Below are positions 36,461 to 45,636 of a stretch of DNA of 64,000 nucleotides, piece by piece (the stretch's first letter is position 1; each line of letters opens with the position of its first letter). The stretch is from Mangrovivirga halotolerans (GTDB taxonomy: Bacteria > Bacteroidota > Bacteroidia > Cytophagales > Cyclobacteriaceae), in the NCBI RefSeq assembly GCF_026241165.1, contig NZ_JAPFQN010000003.1, positions 248,001 to 312,000 of the forward strand, in the 5' to 3' direction. The position numbers and the translations under genes are program-made. The notes beneath the pieces were generated by a model. That model did no database searches. It had not been told where the DNA came from and saw only the letters and a list, made by a program, of their open reading frames with translations.

Positions 36461-37102
36461 TTAATTTTCTTCATACCTGAAGCCAACATCTGATAAATTA
36501 TAATCAAACCTACCTTGGTGCACGGTATGTTTTACATTGACAGAATCTTCATATTCAAACCCAAATGTTCCTGCCAATATAAATCTATTTATCCCAGATA
36601 ATTTTCTGATGTGAAGCTTCCCGATTTGATTGATGGGTTGGAAATCTTCTTCTCTACCATAATAGAAATCATGTGCATCAATATCCACATAAGCCTTGTG
36701 TTCTGCTGATGCCAAGTCAAATTCTGTTTGATCTAATAAAAGAAGATCTTCAAAAGACTTCACTCTGCTATTGGTTATCTCAAATATAATATCTACTTCA
36801 TTATAATTTGAAGTACTACTATTTATAATGTATCCGGGTAGTTTTATTTTAAGTTTATTGTCGACCGTATCGCATATTATCGGGATGTAGTCATAATATT
36901 GAAATAATCCGTTTGCGGATAATTTTGAATTCCAAATTTGAGTTTCATTGAAAATAGCACCTCCTACATCATTACCTCTTTGAGTATAAATTGGTAATCC
37001 AGGTAGTCCCGGGTCGAATATAAATATGGGTTCTCGACATGAAGATGTTAAAAGCAATAGTAAAACTGGATATATATATATTATTTTTTGAAGGGTTTTC
37101 AT
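36461..37102 (-). CDS. Lipoprotein of unknown function
   Basis: A 213-residue protein with a lipoprotein signal (IYPVLLLLLTSSCREP). The mature part is beta-rich, with GNDVGGAIFNETQIW near the start, a segment common in small Bacteroidota exported proteins of the DUF6252-like sort. Its ATG overlaps the stop of the barrel gene upstream by 4 bases, so the two are translated together and may form an outer-membrane pair. Confidence 0.78.
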   Translation of the reverse strand: MKTLQKIIYIYPVLLLLLTSSCREPIFIFDPGLPGLPIYTQRGNDVGGAIFNETQIWNSKLSANGLFQYYDYIPIICDTVDNKLKIKLPGYIINSSTSNYNEVDIIFEITNSRVKSFEDLLLLDQTEFDLASAEHKAYVDIDAHDFYYGREEDFQPINQIGKLHIRKLSGINRFILAGTFGFEYEDSVNVKHTVHQGRFDYNLSDVGFRYEEN

Positions 37103-37695
37103 TGCAGTAAGTTGAAAATTAAGCCTGTTAGGATATAAAAATTTTTAAATTCAGATGTAGTACCTGTCTTATTACCAAAGTCATCAAAGGTTTGATACTC
37201 AAGCCTGCCAGATGGATTAAATCCACTTCTTATAAAAGGAGATACTTTCTTGTTTTGCAAAAAATTTAATCCAAATAAAATAGCATTTGCCCTGTTTCTA
37301 TATTCTTTTTCACTGAAGTCAGATTCTAAAATAGTTCCAAATTCATAACCAGCATTAATTAGTAGCCAGGGTGTAATATCATAATATATTATAATGGGGA
37401 TAGTCAAAAAGGAATCCCCATAATATCTTTTTTCAAGAAATGGCTGTTCAATTATATGCTTCCTTCTGGAAAAAATAAACCCACCGGAAAAAGACAGGGA
37501 TTTAAGTGGCTCTGGTTTATATCGATAGGAGACACCAGTAAAATAGCCTGTTCTCATTTTGGTTTCCAAATTTTCAGAATTAACTAACAATTTTGAAAAT
37601 GTTAATCCGCCTGAAAGTTGAATCTGGGCATTAGACAGAAAGAAAAATAAGCTCAAAATGGTAATAACCAGAGGCTTATGTAGATTAGATTTCAT
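37099..37695 (-). CDS. Small outer-membrane beta-barrel protein
   Basis: A 198-residue protein with a signal peptide (PLVITILSLFFFLSNAQ). The mature chain has alternating strands with aromatic ends (GGLTFSKLL, GYFTGVSYRYKPE, LINAGYEFGTIL, FYILTGLIFNLL), which indicates a porin-family barrel of eight to ten strands. It heads a possible operon with the lipoprotein (4-base overlap) and DUF5995 genes. Confidence 0.82.
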   Translation of the reverse strand: MKSNLHKPLVITILSLFFFLSNAQIQLSGGLTFSKLLVNSENLETKMRTGYFTGVSYRYKPEPLKSLSFSGGFIFSRRKHIIEQPFLEKRYYGDSFLTIPIIIYYDITPWLLINAGYEFGTILESDFSEKEYRNRANAILFGLNFLQNKKVSPFIRSGFNPSGRLEYQTFDDFGNKTGTTSEFKNFYILTGLIFNLLQ

Positions 37696-37771
37696 TATTA
37701 AAAATAGTTGATAAAAAATAATTAAGAATGATTCTAAATAAGTGCAAATTATCTAGATATCCAAAGTAATT

Positions 37772-38074
37772 TCAAAAATTATGTTTCTCGATTATATTTT
37801 CTGTCAAAAGCCACCAGGCGATTATTATGGCTGTTCCAACTAAGATTAATTTTATAACTGTTTTTTTGATTTGTCTCTTGTTCTCTCTTAATGATCGTTC
37901 TCTAATTTCAGAAAGCTGTGAATGGGTTGCTGTTTTATCCGTGAATTTACTTCGTTTGTTTCTTAGTGCTGAGTTGTAGTTCTTAATTTTATCCCATGCG
38001 CTGTTCTTCCTTAATAAACTTCTGTTGTTTTTAATGGACTTGTTTGCAGCATCCATTGAGCCAAATCCTCCCAT
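37772..38074 (-). CDS. Small basic membrane protein of a Bacteroidota family
   Basis: A 100-residue protein that begins MGGFGSMDAANKSIKNNRSL, a start motif (GFGSM...LKxNRxLL) shared by many short Bacteroidota proteins. A basic middle region is followed by one membrane helix (about 72-90, LILVGTAIIIAWWLL). Function unknown. Confidence 0.8.
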   Translation of the reverse strand: MGGFGSMDAANKSIKNNRSLLRKNSAWDKIKNYNSALRNKRSKFTDKTATHSQLSEIRERSLRENKRQIKKTVIKLILVGTAIIIAWWLLTENIIEKHNF

Positions 38075-38150
38075 AGTTGATAATTTTGATTTCCTTTTCG
38101 TAAAATATTATAAACTTTCTTAACTGACAATTACATTAATATTATTTGAA

Positions 38151-38660
38151 CTATGATTTTGCTTTTACATGGTAAATTATTTTAGTGCCCGGAGTATCAT
38201 CGTCATAATCCTCACCAAGATATTTATGCATGGGCTGGGATATTTTCGCCAGCTCAAACTCTCCTTCGGCAACAAAAGAATTATTTTCTTTAAAAACCCG
38301 GCATGGGATGGTCATGTCAAAACTCGCTTCTTTTAAAGTCGCAACTCCTTTGATAAGACCTGAACCATGATCTATACTGGCTTCAGTCATTTTAAAATTG
38401 ATCATTTTGTGGTTTTCTGTATAGAAAAAATCCGGGGAATTCAGATGGTTGATCAACTTCTCTTTGTCTTCCTTATCAAGATTGTCGCTAGTCACTTTAA
38501 TAGTAGTCAGATCAATAGTAAGTAAAGCATCTTCAATTTGACCTTTTTCATTGATTATTATTTCTCCTGAATGTAGATCTACTTTTCCTTTATTGGTCAT
38601 TTTTTCATTTCTTCCTTCCCAGTATATAGTACTTTCATTAGTATCAACTATGTATTTCAT
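38151..38660 (-). CDS. YceI-family lipocalin-fold protein
   Basis: A 169-residue YceI-like protein: YIVDTNESTIYWEGRNEKMT at the start, LNSPDFFYTENHKMINFKM in the middle and ISQPMHKYLGEDY near the end. The family binds polyisoprenoid or amide lipids. There is no signal peptide, so unlike many members it should be cytosolic. It is 8 bases downstream of the LigD polymerase gene and appears to be the last gene of that operon. Confidence 0.9.
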   Translation of the reverse strand: MKYIVDTNESTIYWEGRNEKMTNKGKVDLHSGEIIINEKGQIEDALLTIDLTTIKVTSDNLDKEDKEKLINHLNSPDFFYTENHKMINFKMTEASIDHGSGLIKGVATLKEASFDMTIPCRVFKENNSFVAEGEFELAKISQPMHKYLGEDYDDDTPGTKIIYHVKAKS

Positions 38661-38668
38661 GGTTATTC

Positions 38669-39562
38669 TTATTTGAGTTTTTTCAATCGATCAGAAAGTG
38701 AATTAATTCCATATGAACTTCTCCGTGCTCCCTTCCATGGATCTTCCTTTTTAGAAAGCCTTCGTTTAATGTTAGTCAGATCATAGCTTCGGGAATTAAT
38801 GCTTTTGTCTTTTAATTCATTCCAGTCCAGCGGAGTGGCAATCGGGGCATTTTCAATTGGCCTCAGGCTATATGGAGTAACAGCAGTTTGACCATATGCA
38901 TTTCTTTGGATGTCAAAATATAGCTTGCCATTTCTTTTTTCTTTTCTAGTGGCTGTTGTGAACACATCAGAATGTTGCTCACTTAAGTATTCACCCAGGT
39001 TTTTGGCAAATTCCCTACTCTGATCAAAGTCACTTTTTCCATCAAGCATTATTACTACATGGACTCCTGATGATCCTGTCGTATTCACAAATGAAGTAAC
39101 ATCCATTTTTTCCAGTGTGCCCTTTATTAAAAAGGCAGCCTCTCTTACGATTTCAAAATCAGAGGATGGGGGATCAAGATCAATTACCAGTTTATCAGGA
39201 TTTTTGATTTTTTCAATGGTACTCAGCCATCCATGGAAGGTTATCGTTCCCTGGTTAGCAAGATAGACAAGCGTTGCTTTATCATTGCAAATGACATGGT
39301 TTACTTTTCCATCTTCTTTTTTCAGAGATTTGGTTTTTATCCAATTTGGAAAATAATCAGATGCTTCTTTTTGATAAAAGCCATCCTTATCAATGCCATC
39401 AGGAAATCGTTGAAGCATTAATGGCCGGTCTTTCAAATAGGGTAGGATATATTCTGACATATCCTTGTAATATTCTATAACATCTCCTTTTGTGAATTTT
39501 TCTTTTTTATAGAATACTTTTTCGGTATTACTGATATCAATATTATGACCTGAAATTTTCAT
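38669..39562 (-). CDS. ligD: LigD polymerase/primase domain as a separate protein
   Basis: A 297-residue protein of the archaeo-eukaryotic primase fold that forms the polymerase part of LigD: FYKKEKFTKGDVIEYY, LMLQRFPDGIDKDGFYQKE, catalytic Asp pair in LVIDLDPPSSDFE, NTTGSSGVHVVIML and a third acidic segment LYFDIQRN. In end joining it adds or fills nucleotides at breaks. Its ATG overlaps the ligase stop by 4 bases, so it is translated with that gene. In most bacteria this domain is fused to the ligase. Confidence 0.95.
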   Translation of the reverse strand: MKISGHNIDISNTEKVFYKKEKFTKGDVIEYYKDMSEYILPYLKDRPLMLQRFPDGIDKDGFYQKEASDYFPNWIKTKSLKKEDGKVNHVICNDKATLVYLANQGTITFHGWLSTIEKIKNPDKLVIDLDPPSSDFEIVREAAFLIKGTLEKMDVTSFVNTTGSSGVHVVIMLDGKSDFDQSREFAKNLGEYLSEQHSDVFTTATRKEKRNGKLYFDIQRNAYGQTAVTPYSLRPIENAPIATPLDWNELKDKSINSRSYDLTNIKRRLSKKEDPWKGARRSSYGINSLSDRLKKLK

Positions 39563-40542
39563 GCTGGAGTTTCTTTTTTTACTGTTTTTGGATCTTTGTC
39601 TTTTCGCAATCCAATAAATCTTGGATGCCTGAGTTTATTGTCAGTGGTCCACTCAGTAAAACCGATCTCAGCAACCATTTCCGGAGTTATAAAATGAACA
39701 CCTTTATCATCGATATCCTCGTCAAAAGGTGAAGTTTTCCTTTCTTTTTTGCTCATTTTACTTTCCATTTCTTCAAGCTGTTTATCACTATACCCTGTTC
39801 CGACCTTTCCGGCATATTTCAACTTATTGTCGTCATAAAATCCGATCAGAAGGGCTCCGAAACCAACTCTTTCTCCTTGTGGGTCAGTATATCCGCCTAT
39901 TACAAATTCTTGTCGTTTGTCACATTTGAATTTTAACCAATTACTTGTTCGGCTATGCAGATAGGGTTTGGTTGCGTTTTTGGCTATAATACCTTCCCAG
40001 CCTTTGCCACACGCTTCCTCAAGGTACTTTTCTCCATCTTCGTTAATGTGAGTGCAATAGCGGACTGGATCTTCAAATGAGATTTTATCAGATAAGATCT
40101 TCTTCCGGGTTCTGAGGTCAAGACTGGTAATATCCGCATCATCGAAATACATCAGGTCAAACAGATAGTAATAAACCGGGACTTTCTTCATTAGATTCTC
40201 AGAGGGGTTTTTATTATTTATCCTTGCCTGTAGTTTTGAAAAACTGGAAATATCGTTTTTGAAAGTTACAACCTCACCATCTGCGATAAAATCCGTTTTT
40301 ATTTTTTTAATAGCTTCGACGATCTCCGGGTAGATTTCATTTTGGCTTTTTTTGTTACGGGATAATAGCTTTACATTTTTACCTTTTTTAAAGACCAGAC
40401 ATCTTACCCCATCCAGCTTTCGCTCATAGATCCAGTCTGGATCGGAAAAATAATCCTCTGTTAGTTTCGCCAGTGAAGGCTCCATCCAGTCAGGCTGCTT
40501 TTTTTTCTTAACTTTTTCTTTTTGTTCTTCTGAAAGGTCCAT
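39559..40542 (-). CDS. ligD: LigD ATP-dependent DNA ligase domain as a separate protein
   Basis: A 327-residue ATP-dependent ligase: nucleotidyltransferase motif I with Lys42 (YERKLDGVR), motif III-IV region FIADGEVVTF, EGIIAKNATKPY, motif V WLKFKC, then an OB-fold (FVIGGYTDPQGERVGFGALLIG). It seals strand breaks in non-homologous end joining. It is the middle gene of a three-gene split LigD set, 3 bases after the phosphoesterase gene and overlapping the polymerase gene by 4. Confidence 0.95.
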   Translation of the reverse strand: MDLSEEQKEKVKKKKQPDWMEPSLAKLTEDYFSDPDWIYERKLDGVRCLVFKKGKNVKLLSRNKKSQNEIYPEIVEAIKKIKTDFIADGEVVTFKNDISSFSKLQARINNKNPSENLMKKVPVYYYLFDLMYFDDADITSLDLRTRKKILSDKISFEDPVRYCTHINEDGEKYLEEACGKGWEGIIAKNATKPYLHSRTSNWLKFKCDKRQEFVIGGYTDPQGERVGFGALLIGFYDDNKLKYAGKVGTGYSDKQLEEMESKMSKKERKTSPFDEDIDDKGVHFITPEMVAEIGFTEWTTDNKLRHPRFIGLRKDKDPKTVKKETPA

Positions 40543-40545
40543 TTC

Positions 40546-41127
40546 TTAATCGTCAATATCTTCAATTTTCTTCCCTGATTTGACCGATTCAGGTTCTGTG
40601 CTTGTTGGGTTTCTTCTGGCATCTGCTTTATCATCATCCATTTTTACCATTAGCCATTGGCCTTCATCTTTATCAGTTCTGGTAAAAGCATATCCGCCTT
40701 TTATCTTTTCACCATCAAGATCTACCATGAAATGTCCGTCTTCAATTGCTTTTTTTAAGTCCTTGATTTCATCATCTTTTTCGGTGATGTTCTTATATGT
40801 TCCTTTGTCCCATAAAAGAACTGGTCCGGCTCCGTATTCGCCTTCAGGGATCTTGCCTTCAAAATGAATGTAATCTACGGGGTGATCTTCTGTTCGAATA
40901 GCCAGTCGTTTTTCACTTGTGTCAGTTGATGGTCCCTTAGGAATAGCCCAGGATTTTAGTACCCCGTCGCATTCTAATCTAAAGTCATAATGCAAGTTTT
41001 GGGCATCGTGTTTTTGGAAAGAAAAGCGATTTTTATCGGATTTTGATTTTTTTGCCTCAGGCTCACCGGATTTTTTGGTATTTCTCTTTTCTTTATAATT
41101 TTTGAGATCATCTTTTTCTTTTCCCAT
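40546..41127 (-). CDS. ligD: LigD 3'-phosphoesterase domain as a separate protein
   Basis: A 193-residue protein with a Lys-rich N terminus and the LigD phosphoesterase core: FSFQKHDAQNLHYDFRLE (metal-binding His and Asp), WAIPKGPSTDTSEKRLAI, HPVDYIHFEGKIPEGEYG and TYKNITEKD. It removes 3' ribonucleotides or phosphates from ends before ligation. It is the first of the three split LigD genes. The 278-base gap upstream, shared with the divergent dedA gene, shows no Ku gene and no clear TAnnTTTG box on this strand. Confidence 0.94.
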   Translation of the reverse strand: MGKEKDDLKNYKEKRNTKKSGEPEAKKSKSDKNRFSFQKHDAQNLHYDFRLECDGVLKSWAIPKGPSTDTSEKRLAIRTEDHPVDYIHFEGKIPEGEYGAGPVLLWDKGTYKNITEKDDEIKDLKKAIEDGHFMVDLDGEKIKGGYAFTRTDKDEGQWLMVKMDDDKADARRNPTSTEPESVKSGKKIEDIDD

Positions 41128-41405
41128 AATCGAATAATTTAAATAGATGATGTAGAATAATGATAAATCTGAACTCCTTTGAAGTTTAGTTTTTAAGTTA
41201 CGAAACTTGTATATATCTGATTTATATGGCAGTTTACTATAATTCAGATACCAAAACTGTTAAGAATTGCTTTGGTTAATGATTTCATTTGTTCATTAGA
41301 ATCATCTTATATGAATCTTAGAAATCAGGGCGAATTCAGTTTTCAAGTTCATATTGTGAACTATATAAATATAATAAATTTAGCTCTTAAAATCAGGTAA
41401 TATAT

Positions 41406-42032
41406 ATGCCAGATATATTTAATAATGAAGAGCTTATCCAATGGGGTGGGCTTGCAATTGTAATTGGTTTGACCTACGTCGAAACCGGCTTTTTGATTGG
41501 GCTGGTTGTACCTGGAGGTGAGACATTGATATTTACTACCGGTGTTCTTGCTTCCACCGGTGTGTTTGACATTAGTGTATATTGGATTATCCCAATTTTG
41601 ATTGTTAGTGCGTGTTTAGGGGATATGACCGGCTATTTTATAGGAAGGAAACTTGGTCCAAGATTATATAAAATGGATGACCGGTGGTACTTTAAAAAAC
41701 GATATCTAGAGAGAGCAGAAGAGTTTTATAAGGATAAAGGTGCAATGGCTTTAATTTTAGGACGCTTTGTGCCTGTAATAAGAACCATGAACCCCTTGCT
41801 AAGTGGTGCAGGAAGGATCAGGTCAAAATACTTTTTACTTTATGTGGTTATTGGAGTAACAATATATATATCTGCACTGGTATTGCTGGGATATTTCCTT
41901 GGAGGTCAATTCCCTTCTATACAAGATTATCTTGGGTATATTTTGCCTGCGCTTGTTTTGTTACTGATCTCACCTGTAGTAGTTAAGTATTTCAGGTCAA
42001 AGAAAAAGAAAAAGAAAAAGGATTCTGAATGA
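41406..42032 (+). CDS. DedA-family membrane protein
   Basis: A 208-residue protein with four to five helices and the DedA core: LTYVETGFLIGLVVPGGETL, DMTGYFIGRKLG, FYKDKGAMALILGRFVPVIRTMNPLLSGAG. Members are thought to move undecaprenyl phosphate or other lipids across the membrane. It has a very basic tail (KYFRSKKKKKKKDSE). A hairpin covers its stop codon. Confidence 0.93.
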   Translation: MPDIFNNEELIQWGGLAIVIGLTYVETGFLIGLVVPGGETLIFTTGVLASTGVFDISVYWIIPILIVSACLGDMTGYFIGRKLGPRLYKMDDRWYFKKRYLERAEEFYKDKGAMALILGRFVPVIRTMNPLLSGAGRIRSKYFLLYVVIGVTIYISALVLLGYFLGGQFPSIQDYLGYILPALVLLLISPVVVKYFRSKKKKKKKDSE

Positions 42033-42048
42033 TCAGAATCCTTCTAAT
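42018..42048 (+). terminator. Hairpin at the dedA stop codon, probable terminator
   Basis: GGATTCTG at 42020-42027 pairs with CAGAATCC at 42034-42041, with TTCTAATT after it. The T tract is weak, but no other terminator lies between the convergent dedA and Yip1 genes. Confidence 0.6.
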
Positions 42049-42074
42049 TGTTAGAATAAGTTCTTTTTTAACTT

Positions 42075-42761
42075 TTATAGATATTGGACTTTTGTCCAAA
42101 CCAGATAATAAATAAAGAAGGCAATAGGTATTAATATCATCATAATAGCCAGAAAGAAATTAGCTATTGATCTCCCTATAGAGAAATTTTGAGTAACCGA
42201 AATTCCTACAATAATATTAACTATCGACCAGATAAATAATACTATAGCAATAATTACAAATACAGCTGCTATGAATACAATCAGCTGAGTATAATTGGCT
42301 AAAAATTCTCCCCACTCCATTAAAGATAAGACTTGAAAGGCTAACGATAAGATAGCTGTAATCAAGGTTGGAATTACTGCATATGTTGTTGTTCTCAGTA
42401 GTTCGTAAGTAGTTGCTTCGCCTCCAAGCCATGATCCTGAGATTTTTAAAATTGCCGCAAAAATGTAATAAGATATCCATCCCAGTAAAGCTCCTATTAT
42501 TAATCCAAAGGTTATGGAAACAGCCGGATTAGTAAATATTCCTCCAAAGTCATTATCAATAAAGTTGCCTAGCGTAGTATTAATCCCCAGAATTATAAGA
42601 ATAGGAAACAGCCATTTATCATATTCATTCTTATCAATGAACTCCATAACCATTCTGGGCTTGGTCCATATTTTTTTAAAGATATCTGAATCCGATAGGT
42701 TAGCTACTTCTCTTTTACTGCTAACTAAGTTTTCATCAAGGGTGATGTTATCATTATTCAT
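42075..42761 (-). CDS. Yip1-domain membrane protein
   Basis: A 228-residue protein with five helices in the Yip1 layout: a cytosolic N terminus with IFKKIWTKPRMVMEFIDKNE, GWISYYIFAAILKISGSWLGGEATTYELLRTTTYAVIP (the family core), and a C-terminal helix pair. Bacterial members have no established role. It stands alone between the dedA and helicase genes. Confidence 0.88.
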   Translation of the reverse strand: MNNDNITLDENLVSSKREVANLSDSDIFKKIWTKPRMVMEFIDKNEYDKWLFPILIILGINTTLGNFIDNDFGGIFTNPAVSITFGLIIGALLGWISYYIFAAILKISGSWLGGEATTYELLRTTTYAVIPTLITAILSLAFQVLSLMEWGEFLANYTQLIVFIAAVFVIIAIVLFIWSIVNIIVGISVTQNFSIGRSIANFFLAIMMILIPIAFFIYYLVWTKVQYL

Positions 42762-42839
42762 AGTTGAAAAAATAGATGTTTAAAAAATGATGATCCGAAG
42801 GTAATATTTTTTTTCATTTAATGAAAGTGGGTAGCTATC

Positions 42840-42870
42840 TTGCCATGAATTTTCACTTGCTTCATATTTG
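42840..42870 (+). promoter_or_regulatory. Candidate promoter of the membrane helicase gene
   Basis: TTG at 42840-42842, a 20-base spacer, and CATATTTG at 42863-42870 (one mismatch to TAnnTTTG) lie 22 bases before the helicase start codon. Confidence 0.5.
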
Positions 42871-42891
42871 AGGTCATTTTTTTAAGTTTTT

Positions 42892-45588
42892 ATGGAAAAG
42901 GCTACCAATCAGAAGGAATCACCTAATGAATTATCTGAATTTCATGCAGGTATAAAGTTTAAATATCCCTGGAGAGATTACCAAAGGCGGGTTTTGGAGC
43001 AGTTGGAAGATCATCTCTCTGATGATCATTTACATATTGTAGCCCCTCCCGGCTCCGGGAAGACCGTCTTAGGATTGGAGGTAATGTTAAGGTTAAATAG
43101 ACCAACATTGATTCTTGCCCCAACCATTGCAATAAAGAATCAATGGATTACTCGTTTTTGTGAATTGTTTCTTCAGAAAAATCGGGTTCCAGACTGGATA
43201 TCAACGGATATTCGCAATCCGGAATTTCTAACTGTAACTACCTATCAAAGTATTCATTCTGTTTGGAAGGACAAGGAAGAAGCAGAAGAAATCATCTCTA
43301 AATTAAAAGGAATAGGAGTAGGCACCTTTGTCGTTGATGAAGCTCACCATCTCAAAAACGAATGGTGGAAATCCTTGATGGATTTGAAAGATAGTATCAA
43401 TCCGGTCATTGTGGGATTAACAGCTACTCCTCCATATGATGTATCTTATAGTGAATGGCAAAGGTACCTGGAGCTCAATGGGCCAGTCGATGCAGAAATT
43501 TTTGTACCTGAACTTATCAATGCAGGAGACTTATGTCCACATCAGGATTATGTTTTGGCAACAATTCCAAAGCTGGATGAGAGAAATAAAATTGAAAAGA
43601 TACGTCATAATATTCGTTCTGTTTATCAGCATCTGAAGCATGACCAGACAATTATTGAAGCACTTGAAAATAGCAATTGGTGGAAGGAACCTGAGCTTCA
43701 TTATGAATGGATCTATTCAAATATCGAATTTTATTCTGCTACTCTAATCTATCTGTATGGTAATAAGAAGGAAGTGCCAAAAGAACATTTAGAAATTGTT
43801 GGGAACAAGGAATATCATATTCCGGTATTGAATGAATATTGGGTAGAAATAGTTCTCGAAAATTATCTGTTTAAAAACAGAGTTATATTTAGCAGGTATG
43901 AAGAAAATCAACAATCAGTTGAAAAGCAATTGCGTAAATCAGGAGCCTTAAGCCACAGTAAGGTTAGTTTTTCTGATAATGATGAGATAAAAAAGTCACT
44001 TTCCTCAAGTATTAGCAAACTGGAAGGAATTAAGCGAATTGCCGATTTTGAGTATGATAATCTTCAGGGTGATTTAAGGCAAGTAATCTTATGTGATTAT
44101 ATAAGAAAAGAGTTTTTGGTTGATTCAGATGAAAATGCCATTGAGTTAAATAAAATAGGAGTAATTCCAGTCTTCGAAACATTGAGAAGACAGGGAGATA
44201 AAAATAAAAAACTCGGAGTTCTTACCGGTTCACTGGTTATAATCCCCGAATCAGCAAAGGAAAGATTAATAGAAATAGCTTTTGATTATAAGCTCAATGA
44301 ACTTGCTTTTAATCCTTTATCTTATGATCGAAGTTATCTTGAACTAAACCTTTCTGAAGGGGTGAAGCATCGTTTAGTAACAATCATAACCCGGCTTTTT
44401 GAAGAAGGCCACGTCAATATCCTTATTGGAACAAAATCTTTATTGGGTGAAGGTTGGGATGCTCCGGCCATAAATTCATTAATCCTTGCAAGTTTTGTCG
44501 GATCATTTGTCTTGTCAAACCAAATGAGAGGGCGTGCGATCAGGACTTGTAAGAAGGATCCGGAGAAGACCAGTAATATATGGCACCTGGCATGTGTTGA
44601 TCCTACGGTTAAGGATGGAGGAAGTGATATTGATCTGATGAAAAGGAGGTTCAGAAGTTTTGTCGGAGTTTCTTTTGACGGAAACGGAAAAATAAAGAAT
44701 GGATTCGACCGATTGGAATTTCCCGAGCCCATTACAAATATCAAAGATGTTGAGAAGTACAACGAAAATTCATTTAATCGTGCAGCAAATAGAAAGGGAT
44801 TGAAAGCAAAATGGATTTCTTCATTGAAGGATGGCACTCAGATGGTCGAGGAAATACGCGTTCCTTATCCTGACGAAAGAAACTATAAACAAGACCGCAC
44901 ACTTTATTTTAGAAATACTATCCGTAATTTCACGGGAGCTCTCGGGGCCTCTGTTTTGGCTTATCTCGAGTTCTCACTTAATTTATTTGCAAGGATATTG
45001 AACAAGGTTCCGAATCAAGGGGTGTTAATATGGGGAATAACCATTATCATTAGTCTGGGAATCTTATTTTTTGGAACCCGTGCGATAAATGCCTTATTAT
45101 TATATCTGAAATATAGAGATATAGAAAAAGATCTCGATCGTATTGGAGTTGCCCTGGTGAATACTATGAGTAAAACCGGTATTATTAAAACTAATATTGA
45201 TGACATAAAAGTTGAAACTAGTAAGGATGAATTCGGGGGTATTTATTGTCACATTGAAGGCGGTACAGCTTTTGAAAGTTCAGCATTTATTAATTCTATA
45301 CAAGAGATACTAAGTAGAATTGATAATCCTCGTTACCTGATTATAAGGGAAGGAAAATTCAAAGGGTTATATGAACAGATAGATTATCATAATGTACCCG
45401 AAGAACTTGGAAGAAGAAAAAAGGATGCTCAAATATTTTTTGACCAATGGCGAAAATATGTAGGTAAGAGTCAATTGATCTATACAAGGAATCCCAAAGG
45501 CAGAAAATTGTTATTAAAGGCCAGGGTAAACTCCTTATCGGTTAACCTGCTCGATGAAAGAATTGAACACGTAAACATCTGGAAATAA
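42892..45588 (+). CDS. Superfamily 2 DEAH-type helicase with a membrane hairpin
   Basis: An 898-residue protein. The helicase core has Walker A IVAPPGSGKTVLGLE (Lys57), DEAH motif VVDEAHHLKNEWW (near 148), motif III GLTATPP, motif V IGTKSLLGEGWDAP and motif VI NQMRGRAIRTC (near 543). About 250 residues separate the two RecA lobes. Beyond the core, two predicted membrane helices (about 680-703 and 711-739) form a hairpin, and a C-terminal domain of about 160 residues follows, with no recognised fold. The core resembles type III restriction and RapA-like enzymes. Both soluble parts should be cytosolic, so this is a membrane-tethered nucleic acid motor. It is a single gene with its own terminator. 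Confidence 0.88.
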   Translation: MEKATNQKESPNELSEFHAGIKFKYPWRDYQRRVLEQLEDHLSDDHLHIVAPPGSGKTVLGLEVMLRLNRPTLILAPTIAIKNQWITRFCELFLQKNRVPDWISTDIRNPEFLTVTTYQSIHSVWKDKEEAEEIISKLKGIGVGTFVVDEAHHLKNEWWKSLMDLKDSINPVIVGLTATPPYDVSYSEWQRYLELNGPVDAEIFVPELINAGDLCPHQDYVLATIPKLDERNKIEKIRHNIRSVYQHLKHDQTIIEALENSNWWKEPELHYEWIYSNIEFYSATLIYLYGNKKEVPKEHLEIVGNKEYHIPVLNEYWVEIVLENYLFKNRVIFSRYEENQQSVEKQLRKSGALSHSKVSFSDNDEIKKSLSSSISKLEGIKRIADFEYDNLQGDLRQVILCDYIRKEFLVDSDENAIELNKIGVIPVFETLRRQGDKNKKLGVLTGSLVIIPESAKERLIEIAFDYKLNELAFNPLSYDRSYLELNLSEGVKHRLVTIITRLFEEGHVNILIGTKSLLGEGWDAPAINSLILASFVGSFVLSNQMRGRAIRTCKKDPEKTSNIWHLACVDPTVKDGGSDIDLMKRRFRSFVGVSFDGNGKIKNGFDRLEFPEPITNIKDVEKYNENSFNRAANRKGLKAKWISSLKDGTQMVEEIRVPYPDERNYKQDRTLYFRNTIRNFTGALGASVLAYLEFSLNLFARILNKVPNQGVLIWGITIIISLGILFFGTRAINALLLYLKYRDIEKDLDRIGVALVNTMSKTGIIKTNIDDIKVETSKDEFGGIYCHIEGGTAFESSAFINSIQEILSRIDNPRYLIIREGKFKGLYEQIDYHNVPEELGRRKKDAQIFFDQWRKYVGKSQLIYTRNPKGRKLLLKARVNSLSVNLLDERIEHVNIWK

Positions 45589-45592
45589 AACT

Positions 45593-45622
45593 AAAGGCTG
45601 AGATTTGATCTCAGCCTTTATT
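45593..45622. terminator. Bidirectional rho-independent terminator
   Basis: AAAGGCTGAGAT at 45593-45604 pairs perfectly with ATCTCAGCCTTT at 45608-45619. It lies between the convergent helicase and alanine racemase genes. Confidence 0.88.
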
Positions 45623-45636
45623 GGTTAGCCAGGTAA

